This document shows positions 37,745 to 48,257 of a stretch of 64,000 bases of DNA, piece by piece. Under the pieces are notes generated by a model. The model was given only the letters and a program-made list of their open reading frames with translations, was not told where the DNA came from and did no database searches. The position numbers and the translations under genes were made by a program. Within the stretch, counting starts at the first letter, position 1. Each line of letters begins with the position of its first letter. Origin of the DNA: Hymenobacter nivis (GTDB lineage: Bacteria; Bacteroidota; Bacteroidia; Cytophagales; Hymenobacteraceae); assembly GCF_003149515.1 (NCBI RefSeq), contig NZ_CP029145.1, positions 558,001 to 622,000 on the forward strand. The letters run 5' to 3'.

Positions 37745-38836
37745 ATGCCTGATTCCGGCTCCGCTGCCCGCGCCCGCAAAATTGCCCAGTTCGACCCCAA
37801 TGCCCCCGGTGACGCCGAAGGGGGCCTTTTCGGCCTGCCCTTTGCGCCCGAGGAAGCGCAGGTAGTGGTGGTGCCCGTGCCCTGGGAAGTGACCGTGAGC
37901 TACCGCGCCGGCACTGCGCAGGGCCCTGCGGCCGTGCACGGGGCCTCGCTGCAAGTGGACCTTTACGACCCCGACCTGCCCAATGCCTGGCAGCTGGGCC
38001 TGGCCATGGAAGAGCCAGATGCTGAAATAGCCGCCACCAGCGCCCGCCTGCGCCCCCTGGCCGCCGACTACATTGGCTGGCTGGAAGGAGGCAAGCCCAC
38101 TGATTGGGCGGCGGCGATGCAAGGCGTGCCCGCCCTCGTAAACGCCGAGGGCGATAAGCTGCGCCAGTGGCTGGCTACCAAAACCGGGGCCCTGCTCGAC
38201 GGGGGCCAGGCGGTGGTGGTGCTGGGCGGCGACCACAGCACGCCGCTGGGCTTCCTCGACGCGCTGGCTGCGCGCCATCAGGAGTTCGCCATTCTGCAAA
38301 TTGACGCGCACTGCGACCTGCGGCCGGCGTACGAGGGCTTTAAGTACTCGCACGCAAGTATTATGCACAACGCGCTGATGCTGCCGCAGGTGAAGAAACT
38401 GGTGCAAGTGGGCATCCGCGACTATTGCCAGCAGGAGGCGGAGGTTATTGAGCAGTCGCATGGGCGGGTGGCGCTGTTTGGGCAGCGGTTCCTGAGCGAG
38501 GAGCGGTACGCCAAGAAATCGTGGAAGAAGGTGTGTGGTAAAATCATCGCCCAACTGCCGCCCAAAGTGTACATCAGCTTCGACATCGACGGGCTCGACC
38601 CCAAGCTGTGCCCTGGTACCGGCACGCCCGTGCCCGGCGGGCTGGAGTACGAAGAAGCCACGTTCCTCATCCGCAGCATTGTGCGGGCCGGCATCACCAT
38701 CATCGGGTGCGACCTCAACGAAGTGGCCCCCGGCGATACCGACTGGAACGGCATTGTGGGGGCCCGCCTGCTCTACCAAATGGCCAACTGGATGGCCGTG
38801 TCGCAGGGCCGCCTCAGTGCCCGGAAACACGAATAA
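37745..38836 (+). CDS. Agmatinase/arginase-family ureohydrolase
   Basis: A 363-residue binuclear-metal ureohydrolase. Metal ligands are visible as GGDHS (VVLGGDHSTPLG), DAHCD (LQIDAHCDLRP) and DIDGLDP (ISFDIDGLDPKLCPGTGTPVPGG), followed by the conserved DLNEVAP. It hydrolyses a guanidino compound to urea. The family contains agmatinase, arginase, formiminoglutamase and guanidine hydrolase, and sequence alone does not choose; Bacteroidota homologues are usually called agmatinase. It is followed 50 bp later by a small membrane protein gene. Confidence 0.9.
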   Translation: MPDSGSAARARKIAQFDPNAPGDAEGGLFGLPFAPEEAQVVVVPVPWEVTVSYRAGTAQGPAAVHGASLQVDLYDPDLPNAWQLGLAMEEPDAEIAATSARLRPLAADYIGWLEGGKPTDWAAAMQGVPALVNAEGDKLRQWLATKTGALLDGGQAVVVLGGDHSTPLGFLDALAARHQEFAILQIDAHCDLRPAYEGFKYSHASIMHNALMLPQVKKLVQVGIRDYCQQEAEVIEQSHGRVALFGQRFLSEERYAKKSWKKVCGKIIAQLPPKVYISFDIDGLDPKLCPGTGTPVPGGLEYEEATFLIRSIVRAGITIIGCDLNEVAPGDTDWNGIVGARLLYQMANWMAVSQGRLSARKHE

Positions 38837-38886
38837 TCCCGCTGCCGTAGAAGCCGGGTCATTTAATTAAACACCGCATTACCGCC

Positions 38887-39225
38887 ATGCTTAGTTTCAT
38901 TCTCAAATTTCTGCTGACGGCCGTGCTCGTGTACGGCCTGAGCCGCGTGCTGCCGGGCGTAGCCCTCGACGGTGTGGGGGGGGCGGCCATTCTGGTCATT
39001 GTGCTAGGCATTCTCAACGCCATCGTCAAGCCCGTGCTGAGTTTGCTGAGCTTGCCCATCACCATCCTGACGCTTGGGCTTTTTTCGCTGGTTATCAACG
39101 TTATCATCATCAAGCTCGCCGACTACCTGATGAGTAGCTTTGATGTGCACGGCTTCCTGAACGCGCTGCTGTTCAGCTTGGGCCTGGCCGTGGTGAACAT
39201 TGTAGTGGACGCCGTACTGGACTAG
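38887..39225 (+). CDS. Small four-TM membrane protein (phage holin family IV / DUF360-like)
   Basis: A 112-residue, very hydrophobic protein with four predicted membrane helices (about 4-21, 28-48, 55-80 and 88-110). The N-terminus FILKFLLTAVLVYGLSRVLPGV, the segment ILNAIVKPVLSLLSLPI and TLGLFSLVINVIIIKLADYL are typical of the PF04020 'phage holin superfamily IV' proteins. Despite the name these are chromosomal and no phage genes are near. Function unknown. Confidence 0.85.
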   Translation: MLSFILKFLLTAVLVYGLSRVLPGVALDGVGGAAILVIVLGILNAIVKPVLSLLSLPITILTLGLFSLVINVIIIKLADYLMSSFDVHGFLNALLFSLGLAVVNIVVDAVLD

Positions 39226-39230
39226 TCATT

Positions 39231-39317
39231 TAACAGGTTTCAATTAACATTTAACAGCCGTTCCGCTAGTCTAATTGGCTAGCGGAACGGCTGTTAAATG
39301 TTAATTGAAACCTGTTA
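39231..39317. repeat. Perfect 39-bp-arm palindrome
   Basis: TAACAGGTTTCAATTAACAT... (39231-39269) pairs without mismatch with 39279-39317 around a 9-base loop. It sits after the holin-like gene and directly abuts the 161-bp element starting at 39317. It could end transcription from either side. Confidence 0.9.
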
Positions 39318-39477
39318 AGTAGTCGCGCAAAAGTAACCGTAGCAAAAAAGGCGGTCATGCTGAGCGCAGTCGAAGCATCTCTACCGCAACAGTAATTATT
39401 TACTTACGAGGTAGAGATGCTTCGACTGCGCTCAGCATGACGTTCAATTCAATACGCTTACTTGTGCGTGAGTACTT
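39317..39477. mobile_element. 161-bp MITE-like element, copy 1 (contains family A palindrome)
   Basis: Ends are inverted repeats beginning AAGTAGTCGCGCAA and (complement) AAGTACTCACGCAC; 18 of 22 bases match. The interior is a family A palindrome (39353-39442). A second copy of equal length lies in reverse orientation at 50612-50772. It has no ORF. The end core ACTTACGCA (seen in copy 2) equals part of the IS end at 4339-4347. Confidence 0.75.
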
Positions 39478-39484
39478 AAATGAC

Positions 39485-40789
39485 CTAAACCCGCCGAATA
39501 TCGGCACCCAGCGCGTTGAGGCGCTGGTCGATGAACTGGTAGCCGCGGTCAATTTGCTCCACGTTGAGGATGGTGCTGTTGCCCTCGGCGCTGAGCGCGG
39601 CGATGAGCAGGGCCACCCCGGCCCGGATGTCGGGCGACGTCATGGTGATGCCGCGCAGGCGCGTGCGCTGGTCGAGGCCGATGACGGTGGCGCGGTGCGG
39701 GTCGCATAGGATAACTTGGGCCCCCATGTCGATGAGCTTGTCGACGAAAAACAGGCGGCTCTCGAACATTTTCTGGTGGATGAGCACCGTGCCCTTGGCC
39801 TGGCAGGCTACCACCAGCACAATGCTAAGCAGGTCGGGAGTGAAGCCCGGCCAGGTGTGGTCGCTCACGGTGAGAATGGAGCCGTCGAGGTAGGTGCTGA
39901 TTTCGTAGTGCGGCTGGGCCGGAACGTAGATGTCGTCGCCGCGAAACTCCAACTGGATGCCCAGCTTGCGGAACGTGTCCGGAATCAGGCCCAACTCCGG
40001 AATCTGGCAGTCCTTAATGGTGATTTCAGAACCCGTCATGGCCGCAAGGCCGATGAAGGAGCCAATTTCGATCATGTCGGGCAACATGCGGTGCTCGGTG
40101 CCGCCCAGGCTTTCCACGCCTTCAATGGTGAGCAGGTTGGACCCAATGCCTTGGATATTAGCGCCCATGCGCACCAGCATCCGGCACAGCTGCTGCAAGT
40201 AGGGCTCGCAGGCAGCGTTGTAGATGGTGGTGGTGCCCTCGGCCAGTACGGCGGCCATCACGATGTTGGCCGTGCCGGTCACAGAGGCTTCGTCGAGCAG
40301 CATGTGGGTGCCCTTGAGCTTGCCGTCGGCCTTGATGCGGTAGAAATCGGTGCCCTCCAGGGTGAGCTGGCCGCCGAGCCTTTCGAGGCCTAGAAAGTGC
40401 GTATCCATCGGCCGGCGGCCGATTTTATCGCCGCCGGGCTTAGGCAGCTGGCAGCGGCCGTAGCGCCCCAGCATGGGCCCCAGGATCATGACAGAGCCGC
40501 GCAGGGCCCCGGCTTGCTGCACAAATTCGGGCGTGTCGAGGTAGTCGAGGTGCACGTCTTCGGCCTGGAAGCGGTACGTATCAGTGGCCAGCTTGCCCAC
40601 TTTCACGCCCATGTCGCGCAACAGCTCGATGAGCTTGTTGACGTCGCGGATGTCGGGGATGTTGCTGATGGTGACCGGCTCGGGGGTGAGCAGCACTGCG
40701 CAGAGGATTTGCAGGGCTTCGTTTTTGGCACCCTGGGGCGTGATTTCGCCGCGGAGGTGCAGGCCGCCGCGCACTTCAAATGCTGCCAT
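39485..40789 (-). CDS. murA: UDP-N-acetylglucosamine 1-carboxyvinyltransferase with Asp at the Cys115 position
   Basis: A 434-residue MurA that makes the first committed peptidoglycan precursor by transferring enolpyruvyl from PEP to UDP-GlcNAc. Landmarks: GEITPQGAKNEALQIL (Lys22-Asn23), RGSVMILGPMLGRYG, the catalytic loop PKPGGDKIGRRPMDTHF, and DHTWPGFTPDLLSI. In E. coli the loop reads PGGCAIGARPVD with Cys115; here Asp121 (codon 40427-40429) stands in that place. The Cys-to-Asp change keeps activity but blocks alkylation by fosfomycin in other bacteria. The DUF4290 gene precedes it on the same strand, as is common in Bacteroidota. Confidence 0.96.
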   Translation of the reverse strand: MAAFEVRGGLHLRGEITPQGAKNEALQILCAVLLTPEPVTISNIPDIRDVNKLIELLRDMGVKVGKLATDTYRFQAEDVHLDYLDTPEFVQQAGALRGSVMILGPMLGRYGRCQLPKPGGDKIGRRPMDTHFLGLERLGGQLTLEGTDFYRIKADGKLKGTHMLLDEASVTGTANIVMAAVLAEGTTTIYNAACEPYLQQLCRMLVRMGANIQGIGSNLLTIEGVESLGGTEHRMLPDMIEIGSFIGLAAMTGSEITIKDCQIPELGLIPDTFRKLGIQLEFRGDDIYVPAQPHYEISTYLDGSILTVSDHTWPGFTPDLLSIVLVVACQAKGTVLIHQKMFESRLFFVDKLIDMGAQVILCDPHRATVIGLDQRTRLRGITMTSPDIRAGVALLIAALSAEGNSTILNVEQIDRGYQFIDQRLNALGADIRRV

Positions 40790-40835
40790 TTTATTTAAGC
40801 TATTAGTTTACAAGTAGTTGAAGTTTATTGGTAGT

Positions 40836-40958
40836 AGGCCGTCATGCTCATCTGGCGTCCCGAAGGAAGCATCTCTCCCGCGCCAGTAACCCAATCTATC
40901 GGATTATTGACGCGGGAGAGATGCTTCCTTCGGGACGCCAGATGAGCATGACGGCCTT
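40836..40958. repeat. Family A palindromic repeat (long variant)
   Basis: Arms AGGCCGTCATGCTCATCTGG... with the insert CGTCCCGAAGGAAGCATCTC and a full complementary right half. It lies between murA and the DUF4290 gene, so the two may not be a tight operon. Confidence 0.85.
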
Positions 40959-40977
40959 GAAGCGGCTAGGTAAAAAC

Positions 40978-41736
40978 CTATTGTGGTGGCTGCTGGGGCT
41001 CCTGGCGGCCCTTTTTGCCGCTTTTCTTGTTTCGTTTCGGGCCGTTGCCGAAGCTGTTGTTGCCGTAGCTGTTGCCGCTGGGCGGGGGTGTGCGGCGCGG
41101 CTGGTTGGCCTGCGCTGCGAAGGGCGCGCGGCTGCCGCCGCTGGCGTTGCCGCCCGTGCCGGGGGCTACACCGGGGCCCATCTCGAACAGGTCCTCTTGG
41201 TCTACGAGGGCCGGGTCCAGCTTCAGCTGGCCGTTCGATAGCTCGCTGAGGTGGCGGATGATGGTGGCGTCCTTGGCGTTTTCCTTGTTGTGCTGGCGAA
41301 ACAGAAACTTCATTGTACGCCCAATCTGGATGGCGGCCTGCTCGCGATCAGCAGGGCTTTCCAGCGTTAATGCCTTGGCAATCAGGGCCTCGATGGCGCG
41401 GCCGTAAGCACGCAGGCGCGGGGGCTGGCGTGGGTAGGGCACGGGCTTGGGGCGCGTCACGCGCAGGCTCACGGGGCGCAGGGCTACAGGGGCCTCCAGC
41501 TCCATCTCCTCGCCCAGCAGAGCCGAGAGGTGGCTCCAGAGGCGGGTTTGGATGTCGGGCTGGTCGCGCAGCGTGGGCTTGAGGCGTAGGATGAGCTGCA
41601 CAATTTGGGCCGCGCGGCGGGTGCGCTCGGCCACGTCCTCCACCTGGCGCAGGCCCTGGATGAGCTGGTATGTGCTTTGCCCGTACTCGCGCACCAGCAA
41701 CTGCAAGTGGAAGGGCAGGGATTGAAACTCGTTCAT
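40978..41736 (-). CDS. DUF4290 family protein
   Basis: A 252-residue protein conserved in Bacteroidota and usually located beside murA. The N-terminal ~170 residues are helical and conserved (PFHLQLLVREYGQSTYQLI, RRAAQIVQLILRLKPTLRDQPDIQTRLWSHL, MKFLFRQHNKENAKDATIIRHL). The C-terminal ~70 residues are Asn/Gly/Lys-rich and disordered. The ATG at 41734-41736 begins MNEFQSLPFHLQ; the long open frame upstream does not look coding. Function unknown. Confidence 0.88.
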   Translation of the reverse strand: MNEFQSLPFHLQLLVREYGQSTYQLIQGLRQVEDVAERTRRAAQIVQLILRLKPTLRDQPDIQTRLWSHLSALLGEEMELEAPVALRPVSLRVTRPKPVPYPRQPPRLRAYGRAIEALIAKALTLESPADREQAAIQIGRTMKFLFRQHNKENAKDATIIRHLSELSNGQLKLDPALVDQEDLFEMGPGVAPGTGGNASGGSRAPFAAQANQPRRTPPPSGNSYGNNSFGNGPKRNKKSGKKGRQEPQQPPQ

Positions 41737-41935
41737 AGTAACTGAGAAGCAGAAAGTGGGGGCGGGCAGCGGTGCAGAACTCGCTGGGGTCCTAGCCGGG
41801 CTAAAGGTAAGCGCCGGCCTTGTAGAACTGAGTGGCACGCCATTTCGGGTAAGATTCGCTGGTGAAAGGGCCCCTGGGATGGTTAGGGCCCCGTGCTGAC
41901 GGCAACGGAGTGCCACTCCGTTTTACATACGGATG

Positions 41936-44191
<2,256 letters not shown>

Positions 44192-44222
44192 CGGTAGAGA
44201 ACCGCCGATTTGGCGGTGTTGA

Positions 44223-44230
44223 CAAAGGTA
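44223..44230 (-). promoter_or_regulatory. -7 box of pcrA
   Basis: TACCTTTG on the minus strand, 31 bp before the pcrA start, with TTG about 20 bp further upstream as a -33 candidate. Confidence 0.55.
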
Positions 44231-44274
44231 ACCCCGGGGCCCGGGGGCCGCAACCCGGCCGCGCCGCGGGGCGG

Positions 44275-44282
44275 TATCTTTG
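44275..44282 (+). promoter_or_regulatory. -7 box of the DUF3109 gene
   Basis: TATCTTTG ends only four bases before the ATG at 44287, which predicts a leaderless mRNA. Confidence 0.55.
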
Positions 44283-44286
44283 CGGT

Positions 44287-44862
44287 ATGATAATTATTCA
44301 GCAAACGGTTATTTCCGACGACCTAGCCGACAACTTTTTCGTCTGCAACCTGGAGGCCTGCAAAGGCGCCTGCTGCGTAGAAGGCGACCTGGGGGCCCCC
44401 CTGGAGGAAGCCGAGCTAAAAATTCTGGAAACGGAATACGAAAACATCAAGCCGTTCCTCACCGAGGCCGGCCGCCAGGCCATTGCCGAGCAGGGCCTCT
44501 ACATCAAGGATTGGGAGGACGACTACAGCACAACCACAATCGGCGACCGGGAGTGCGCTTACGCGCTTTATGACGGCAAAGGCATCCTGAAGTGCGGCAT
44601 CGAAGAAGCCTACCTGGCCGGTGCCACCACATTCAAAAAGCCCATCAGCTGCCACCTCTACCCGATTCGCATCACGAAATACGAGGAATTTGAGGCCCTG
44701 AACTACGACCGCTGGAGCATCTGCTCGCCGGCCTGCGCCTTCGGCGCGAACCTGGGCGTGCGGGTGTACCAGTTCCTGAAAGACCCCCTCATCCGCAAGT
44801 ACGGCGAGGACTGGTACAACGAGCTGGACAGGGAAGTGGAGAGCCAGCTGGGGGCGAAGTAA
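44287..44862 (+). CDS. DUF3109 family Cys-rich protein
   Basis: A 191-residue protein widespread in Bacteroidota. Conserved cysteines occur as [15 protein letters not shown] (residues about 19-33), [19 protein letters not shown] and ICSPACAFG, a pattern related to YkgJ-type proteins proposed to bind zinc or an Fe-S cluster. The ATG at 44287 is preferred to a frame opening upstream because the promoter box lies at 44275-44282. Function unknown. It is divergent from pcrA. Confidence 0.9.
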   Translation: MIIIQQTVISDDLADNFFVCNLEACKGACCVEGDLGAPLEEAELKILETEYENIKPFLTEAGRQAIAEQGLYIKDWEDDYSTTTIGDRECAYALYDGKGILKCGIEEAYLAGATTFKKPISCHLYPIRITKYEEFEALNYDRWSICSPACAFGANLGVRVYQFLKDPLIRKYGEDWYNELDREVESQLGAK

Positions 44863-44908
44863 GGGGCAATAACGAGCGATGGGGCCCCGCCGAAGCGTGA
44901 AATTATAA

Positions 44909-45002
44909 GCCGTCATGCTGAGCGCAGCCGAAGCATCTTTACCGCAGCAGTAATCATTTGCTTACGCGATAGAGGTGCTTCGGCTGCGCTCAGCATGACG
45001 GC
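44909..45002. repeat. Family A palindromic repeat
   Basis: GCCGTCATGCTGAGCGCAGC and its complement around a loop with TAATCATTTGCTTACG. It lies between the convergent DUF3109 and mqo genes. Confidence 0.85.
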
Positions 45003-45041
45003 CTTGATTTTATGGCAGAGGCCGCACTTTAGGGCCCCCGG

Positions 45042-46559
45042 TTACACCGGTACCAGGTGCAGCACGTCCTGGCTGCGCTGGCGCACGGCGGCGCACAGGG
45101 CCGGGTTGTCGGCCAGCTTCTGGCCGAAGGAGGGCACGAGCTGGTGGAACTTGGCCTGCCACTCGGGCGTGGCGGCCTGTTCGGGGAAGCAGCGTTGCAC
45201 AAGGTCGAGCATGATGGCCACGGCGGTGCTGGCCCCGGGCGAGGCCCCCAGCAGGGCAGCTATGGAGCCGTCGGCGGCGGTTACGACTTCGGTGCCGAAC
45301 TCCAGTACACCGCCTTTGTCCTTGTCCTTTTTGATGACCTGCACGCGCTGGCCGGCCACCGCGAGCTGCCAGTCGGCGGGGTTGGCCTCGGGGTAGTACT
45401 CGCGCAGGGCGGCGATGCGCTCGGTGGGCGTGAGCAGCACCTGGCCGATGAGGTACTTGGTGAGGCCCAGGTTGCGGGCCCCGGCGTAGAGCAGCGGCCG
45501 GATGTTGCCCAGCTCAATCGAGCGGAACAAATCGGTGTACGAGCCCTTCTTCAAAAACTTGGTACTGAAGCCGGCGTAGGGCCCAAACAGCAGCTCCTGC
45601 CGGCCGTTGATCTGGCGGGTGTCAAGGTGGGGCATGCTCATGGGCGGCGAGCCCACGGCGGGTTTGCCGTACACCTTGGCGTCGTGGCGGGCCACCACTT
45701 CGGGGTTCAGGCACTTCAGCCACTGGCCGCTGACGGGGAAGCCGCCGAAGCCATCGGCCTCGGGAATGCCCGATTTTTCGAGTAGCGGCAGCGAGCCCCC
45801 GCCGGCCCCGATGAATACGAACCGGGCCCGCACGTTGCGCTTAGTGCCGGCTTTTAAATCCCTGACTTTCAAGCTCCAGGTCTGCCCATCGTCGCGGCGC
45901 TTGATGCCGCTCACCTCCTGGCCCAGGGTGAACTTCACGCCCGGCAGGCCCTGTAAGTGCTGGAACAGTGTGCGGGTGAGGGCCCCGAAGTTAACGTCGG
46001 TGCCGATGGCCATGCGGGTGGCAGCCACGGGCTGGGCCCGGTCGCGGCCGTCCATTACCAGCGGAATCCACTTGGTAATCTCATTGGGATCGGCGCTGAA
46101 CTCCATGCCCTGGAACAGGGGCGAGTGCAGCAGCGCGGCGTGGCGCTTGCGCAGGTACTCCACGTTGGCCGTGCCCCACACGAAGCTCATGTGCGGAATG
46201 GCGTGGATAAAGGAATCGGGATCGGGCAGGGTGCCGTTCTCGACTAGCGAGGCCCAGAACTGCTTACTCAGCTCGAACTGCTCGGCGATTTTGTCGGCCT
46301 TGGAAATGTCGATGGAGCCATCGGGGCGCTCGGGGGTGTAGTTGAGCTCGCAGAAGGCCGAGTGGCCGGTGCCGGCGTTGTTCCAAGCGTCGGAGCTTTC
46401 GGCGGCCACCTCGTCGAGGCGCTCGATGATTTCGATGGTGAGGTTGGGCTGGAGCTGTTTGAGCAGCGTGCCCAGCGTGGCGCTCATAATACCCGCGCCG
46501 ATGAGCGCGACGTCGGTCAGGACTTTAGGAGGGGAGGGGGCAGCAAGTTCGGAAGCCAT
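45042..46559 (-). CDS. mqo: Malate:quinone oxidoreductase
   Basis: A 505-residue FAD enzyme that oxidises malate to oxaloacetate at the membrane and passes electrons to quinone, a TCA-cycle alternative to malate dehydrogenase. The FAD-binding start is VALIGAGIMSATLGTLLKQL. Family segments SSDAWNNAGTGHSAFCELNYTP, HAIPHMSFVWG, RFVFIGAGGGSLPLLEKSGI and LLGASPGASTAVAIM are all present. The ATG at 46557-46559 gives a short leader before the FAD fold. A candidate -7 box lies at 46662-46669. The gene is divergent from the asparaginase gene. Confidence 0.96.
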   Translation of the reverse strand: MASELAAPSPPKVLTDVALIGAGIMSATLGTLLKQLQPNLTIEIIERLDEVAAESSDAWNNAGTGHSAFCELNYTPERPDGSIDISKADKIAEQFELSKQFWASLVENGTLPDPDSFIHAIPHMSFVWGTANVEYLRKRHAALLHSPLFQGMEFSADPNEITKWIPLVMDGRDRAQPVAATRMAIGTDVNFGALTRTLFQHLQGLPGVKFTLGQEVSGIKRRDDGQTWSLKVRDLKAGTKRNVRARFVFIGAGGGSLPLLEKSGIPEADGFGGFPVSGQWLKCLNPEVVARHDAKVYGKPAVGSPPMSMPHLDTRQINGRQELLFGPYAGFSTKFLKKGSYTDLFRSIELGNIRPLLYAGARNLGLTKYLIGQVLLTPTERIAALREYYPEANPADWQLAVAGQRVQVIKKDKDKGGVLEFGTEVVTAADGSIAALLGASPGASTAVAIMLDLVQRCFPEQAATPEWQAKFHQLVPSFGQKLADNPALCAAVRQRSQDVLHLVPV

Positions 46560-46661
46560 AGCAGCAAAAACCAAGGATGGGGAAAGCAAAAAGTAGGGGC
46601 CCGCGTGCGGGCGCGGCCAATGGCCTAATACGGGCCCCGTGCGGGCAGGGCCGTTGCGGGG

Positions 46662-46669
46662 CAAAATTA
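46662..46669 (-). promoter_or_regulatory. Candidate -7 box of mqo
   Basis: TAATTTTG on the minus strand, 103 bp before the mqo ATG. Confidence 0.4.
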
Positions 46670-46718
46670 CGGCCCCGCCCCGCCCTAAATCCGCCTGGCC
46701 CTACCTTTCGGCCCCGAT

Positions 46719-47816
46719 ATGACGACGACCCCCGCCCCCGCCGATCTGCCCTTGGTGCCCGTGCCCACCCAGGCCGACCCCGCCGACGCCACCGCCCCGC
46801 GCGTGCTGCTGATTTATACCGGCGGCACCGTGGGCATGGCCGTGAACGCCGCCGGCGAGCTGGCCCCCATGGAGCTGCGCCACCTCGACCGCCAGATGCC
46901 CGAGCTGGCCCGCCTGCCCCTGCGGGTGTCGCTGCTGAGCCTGCCCGAGCTCATCGACAGCAGCAACGTGACCCCCGCCGACTGGCTGTTTCTGGCCCGG
47001 CTCATTGGCGAGCACTACGCTGATTTTGATGGGTTTGTGGTGCTGCACGGCACCGATACCATGGCCTACTCGGCGGCGGCCCTGAGCTACTTGCTGGAAA
47101 ATCTGGGCAAGCCCGTGGTGTTCACTGGGGCCCAGTTGCCGGTGGGCGCCAGCCGCTCCGATGCCCAGCGCAACCTCGTGACGGCCCTGGAAATTGCCGC
47201 CGCCCGCCACCCCCGCGCCAACACCATGCGGGTGCCCGAGGTGGGCGTATTTTTTAACGATGTGCTGATTCGCGGCACGCGGGCCAAAAAAGTGGAGAGC
47301 CAGCAGTTTGCGGCCTTCAAAAGCGAGAACTATCCGCCGCTGGCCCGCGCCGGCATCGGGCTGGAGTTCAGCGATAATAGCATCCGGCTGCTGCCCGCCG
47401 CCCGCCTGCGCGTGCACCAGCACCTCGAAACCCGGGTGGCCGTGCTGCGCTTGTTTCCGGGCATCACGGCGGCCGTGGTCGACGCCGTGCTGAGCGTGCC
47501 CGGCCTGCGCGGCTGCGTGCTCGAAACCTACGGCTCGGGCAACGCGCCCACTACGGCGTGGTTCACGGCCAGCTTGCGCGGGGCCCTGGCCCGTGGCGTG
47601 TGGCTGCTCAACGTGAGCCAGTGCGTGGAGGGCCGCGTGGTGCAGGGCAAGTACGAAACCAGCGCCGCCCTGGCCAGCTTGGGCGTGGTGGGCGGCGACG
47701 ACATTACCACCGAAGCTGCCGTTACCAAGCTCATGTTCGTGCTCGGCCTGGGCCTCGACAACGCCCGCACCCGCCAGCTGCTGGGCCAGGACCTGCGGGG
47801 CGAGATTACGCCCTAA
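46719..47816 (+). CDS. ansA: Type I L-asparaginase (cytoplasmic)
   Basis: A 365-residue asparaginase that splits asparagine into aspartate and ammonia. The catalytic threonines are in VLLIYTGGTVGMAV and VVLHGTDTMAYSAAAL; VFTGAQLPVGASRSDAQRNL and VETYGSGNAPT-like LETYGSGNAPTT are further landmarks. No signal peptide, so it is the cytoplasmic type I enzyme. The first ~25 residues are Pro/Ala-rich. A near-consensus -7 box TACCTTTC (46702-46709) is 9 bp from the ATG. Confidence 0.94.
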   Translation: MTTTPAPADLPLVPVPTQADPADATAPRVLLIYTGGTVGMAVNAAGELAPMELRHLDRQMPELARLPLRVSLLSLPELIDSSNVTPADWLFLARLIGEHYADFDGFVVLHGTDTMAYSAAALSYLLENLGKPVVFTGAQLPVGASRSDAQRNLVTALEIAAARHPRANTMRVPEVGVFFNDVLIRGTRAKKVESQQFAAFKSENYPPLARAGIGLEFSDNSIRLLPAARLRVHQHLETRVAVLRLFPGITAAVVDAVLSVPGLRGCVLETYGSGNAPTTAWFTASLRGALARGVWLLNVSQCVEGRVVQGKYETSAALASLGVVGGDDITTEAAVTKLMFVLGLGLDNARTRQLLGQDLRGEITP

Positions 47817-47915
47817 GTGCCGCCGGGGCCCCAGTGGGCTCGGCAAATGGGCATCGCCTGCGGCCCGAAAACAACGCCGGGGCTCCAAAGGCTTGCCGGG
47901 CCAGCCGGGGGCCCG

Positions 47916-47923
47916 TACCTTTG
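47916..47923 (+). promoter_or_regulatory. -7 box of tRNA-Ser(GGA)
   Basis: TACCTTTG, 20 bp upstream of the tRNA. Confidence 0.6.
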
Positions 47924-47943
47924 CCTCAGACGACTGCCATCCT

Positions 47944-48031
47944 AGAGGGGTGTCCGAGTGGTCGAAGGAGCACGCCTGGAAAGTGTGTATGGGCCAAAAG
48001 CTCATCGTGGGTTCGAATCCCATCCCCTCTA
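47944..48031 (+). tRNA. tRNA-Ser(GGA)
   Basis: Acceptor AGAGGGG/CCCCTCT, anticodon GGA at 47978-47980, long variable arm, T arm GTGGGTTCGAATCCCAT. Reads UCC/UCU codons. CCA is not encoded. Confidence 0.95.
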
Positions 48032-48034
48032 CGC

Positions 48035-48069
48035 AAAACCCCGCTTGCAGCTTGCAAGCGGGGTTTTTT
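48035..48069 (+). terminator. Intrinsic terminator after tRNA-Ser(GGA)
   Basis: AAAACCCCGCTTGCA pairs with TGCAAGCGGGGTTTT and runs into TTT. Confidence 0.85.
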
Positions 48070-48147
48070 GTTTTCCTAGAGGATGAAAATGCGTCTGTGT
48101 CATAAATGCCAAGAACCTGTTTGCATTAACATTAGCATTATATAATG

Positions 48148-48212
48148 GTGCATTCTTGCGTCTCAGGCTTGAACGGCGCGCTGAACATCGTTCAATCCTC
48201 AGACGCAAGGAT
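48148..48212. repeat. Imperfect palindrome upstream of the T9SS gene end
   Basis: CATTCTTGCGTCTCAGGCTT pairs imperfectly with a right arm carrying CCTCAGACGCAAGGATG. Not a member of families A-C. Confidence 0.5.
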
Positions 48213-48257
48213 GCGTCTCTACAATCGTTCCAGGAGCTAAAAAACTAAGTCAGCGTT

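Noticed and set aside
38887..39225. Prophage, because of a 'holin family' protein
   Set aside because: This protein family is chromosomal and no phage structural, lysis or integrase gene lies nearby.
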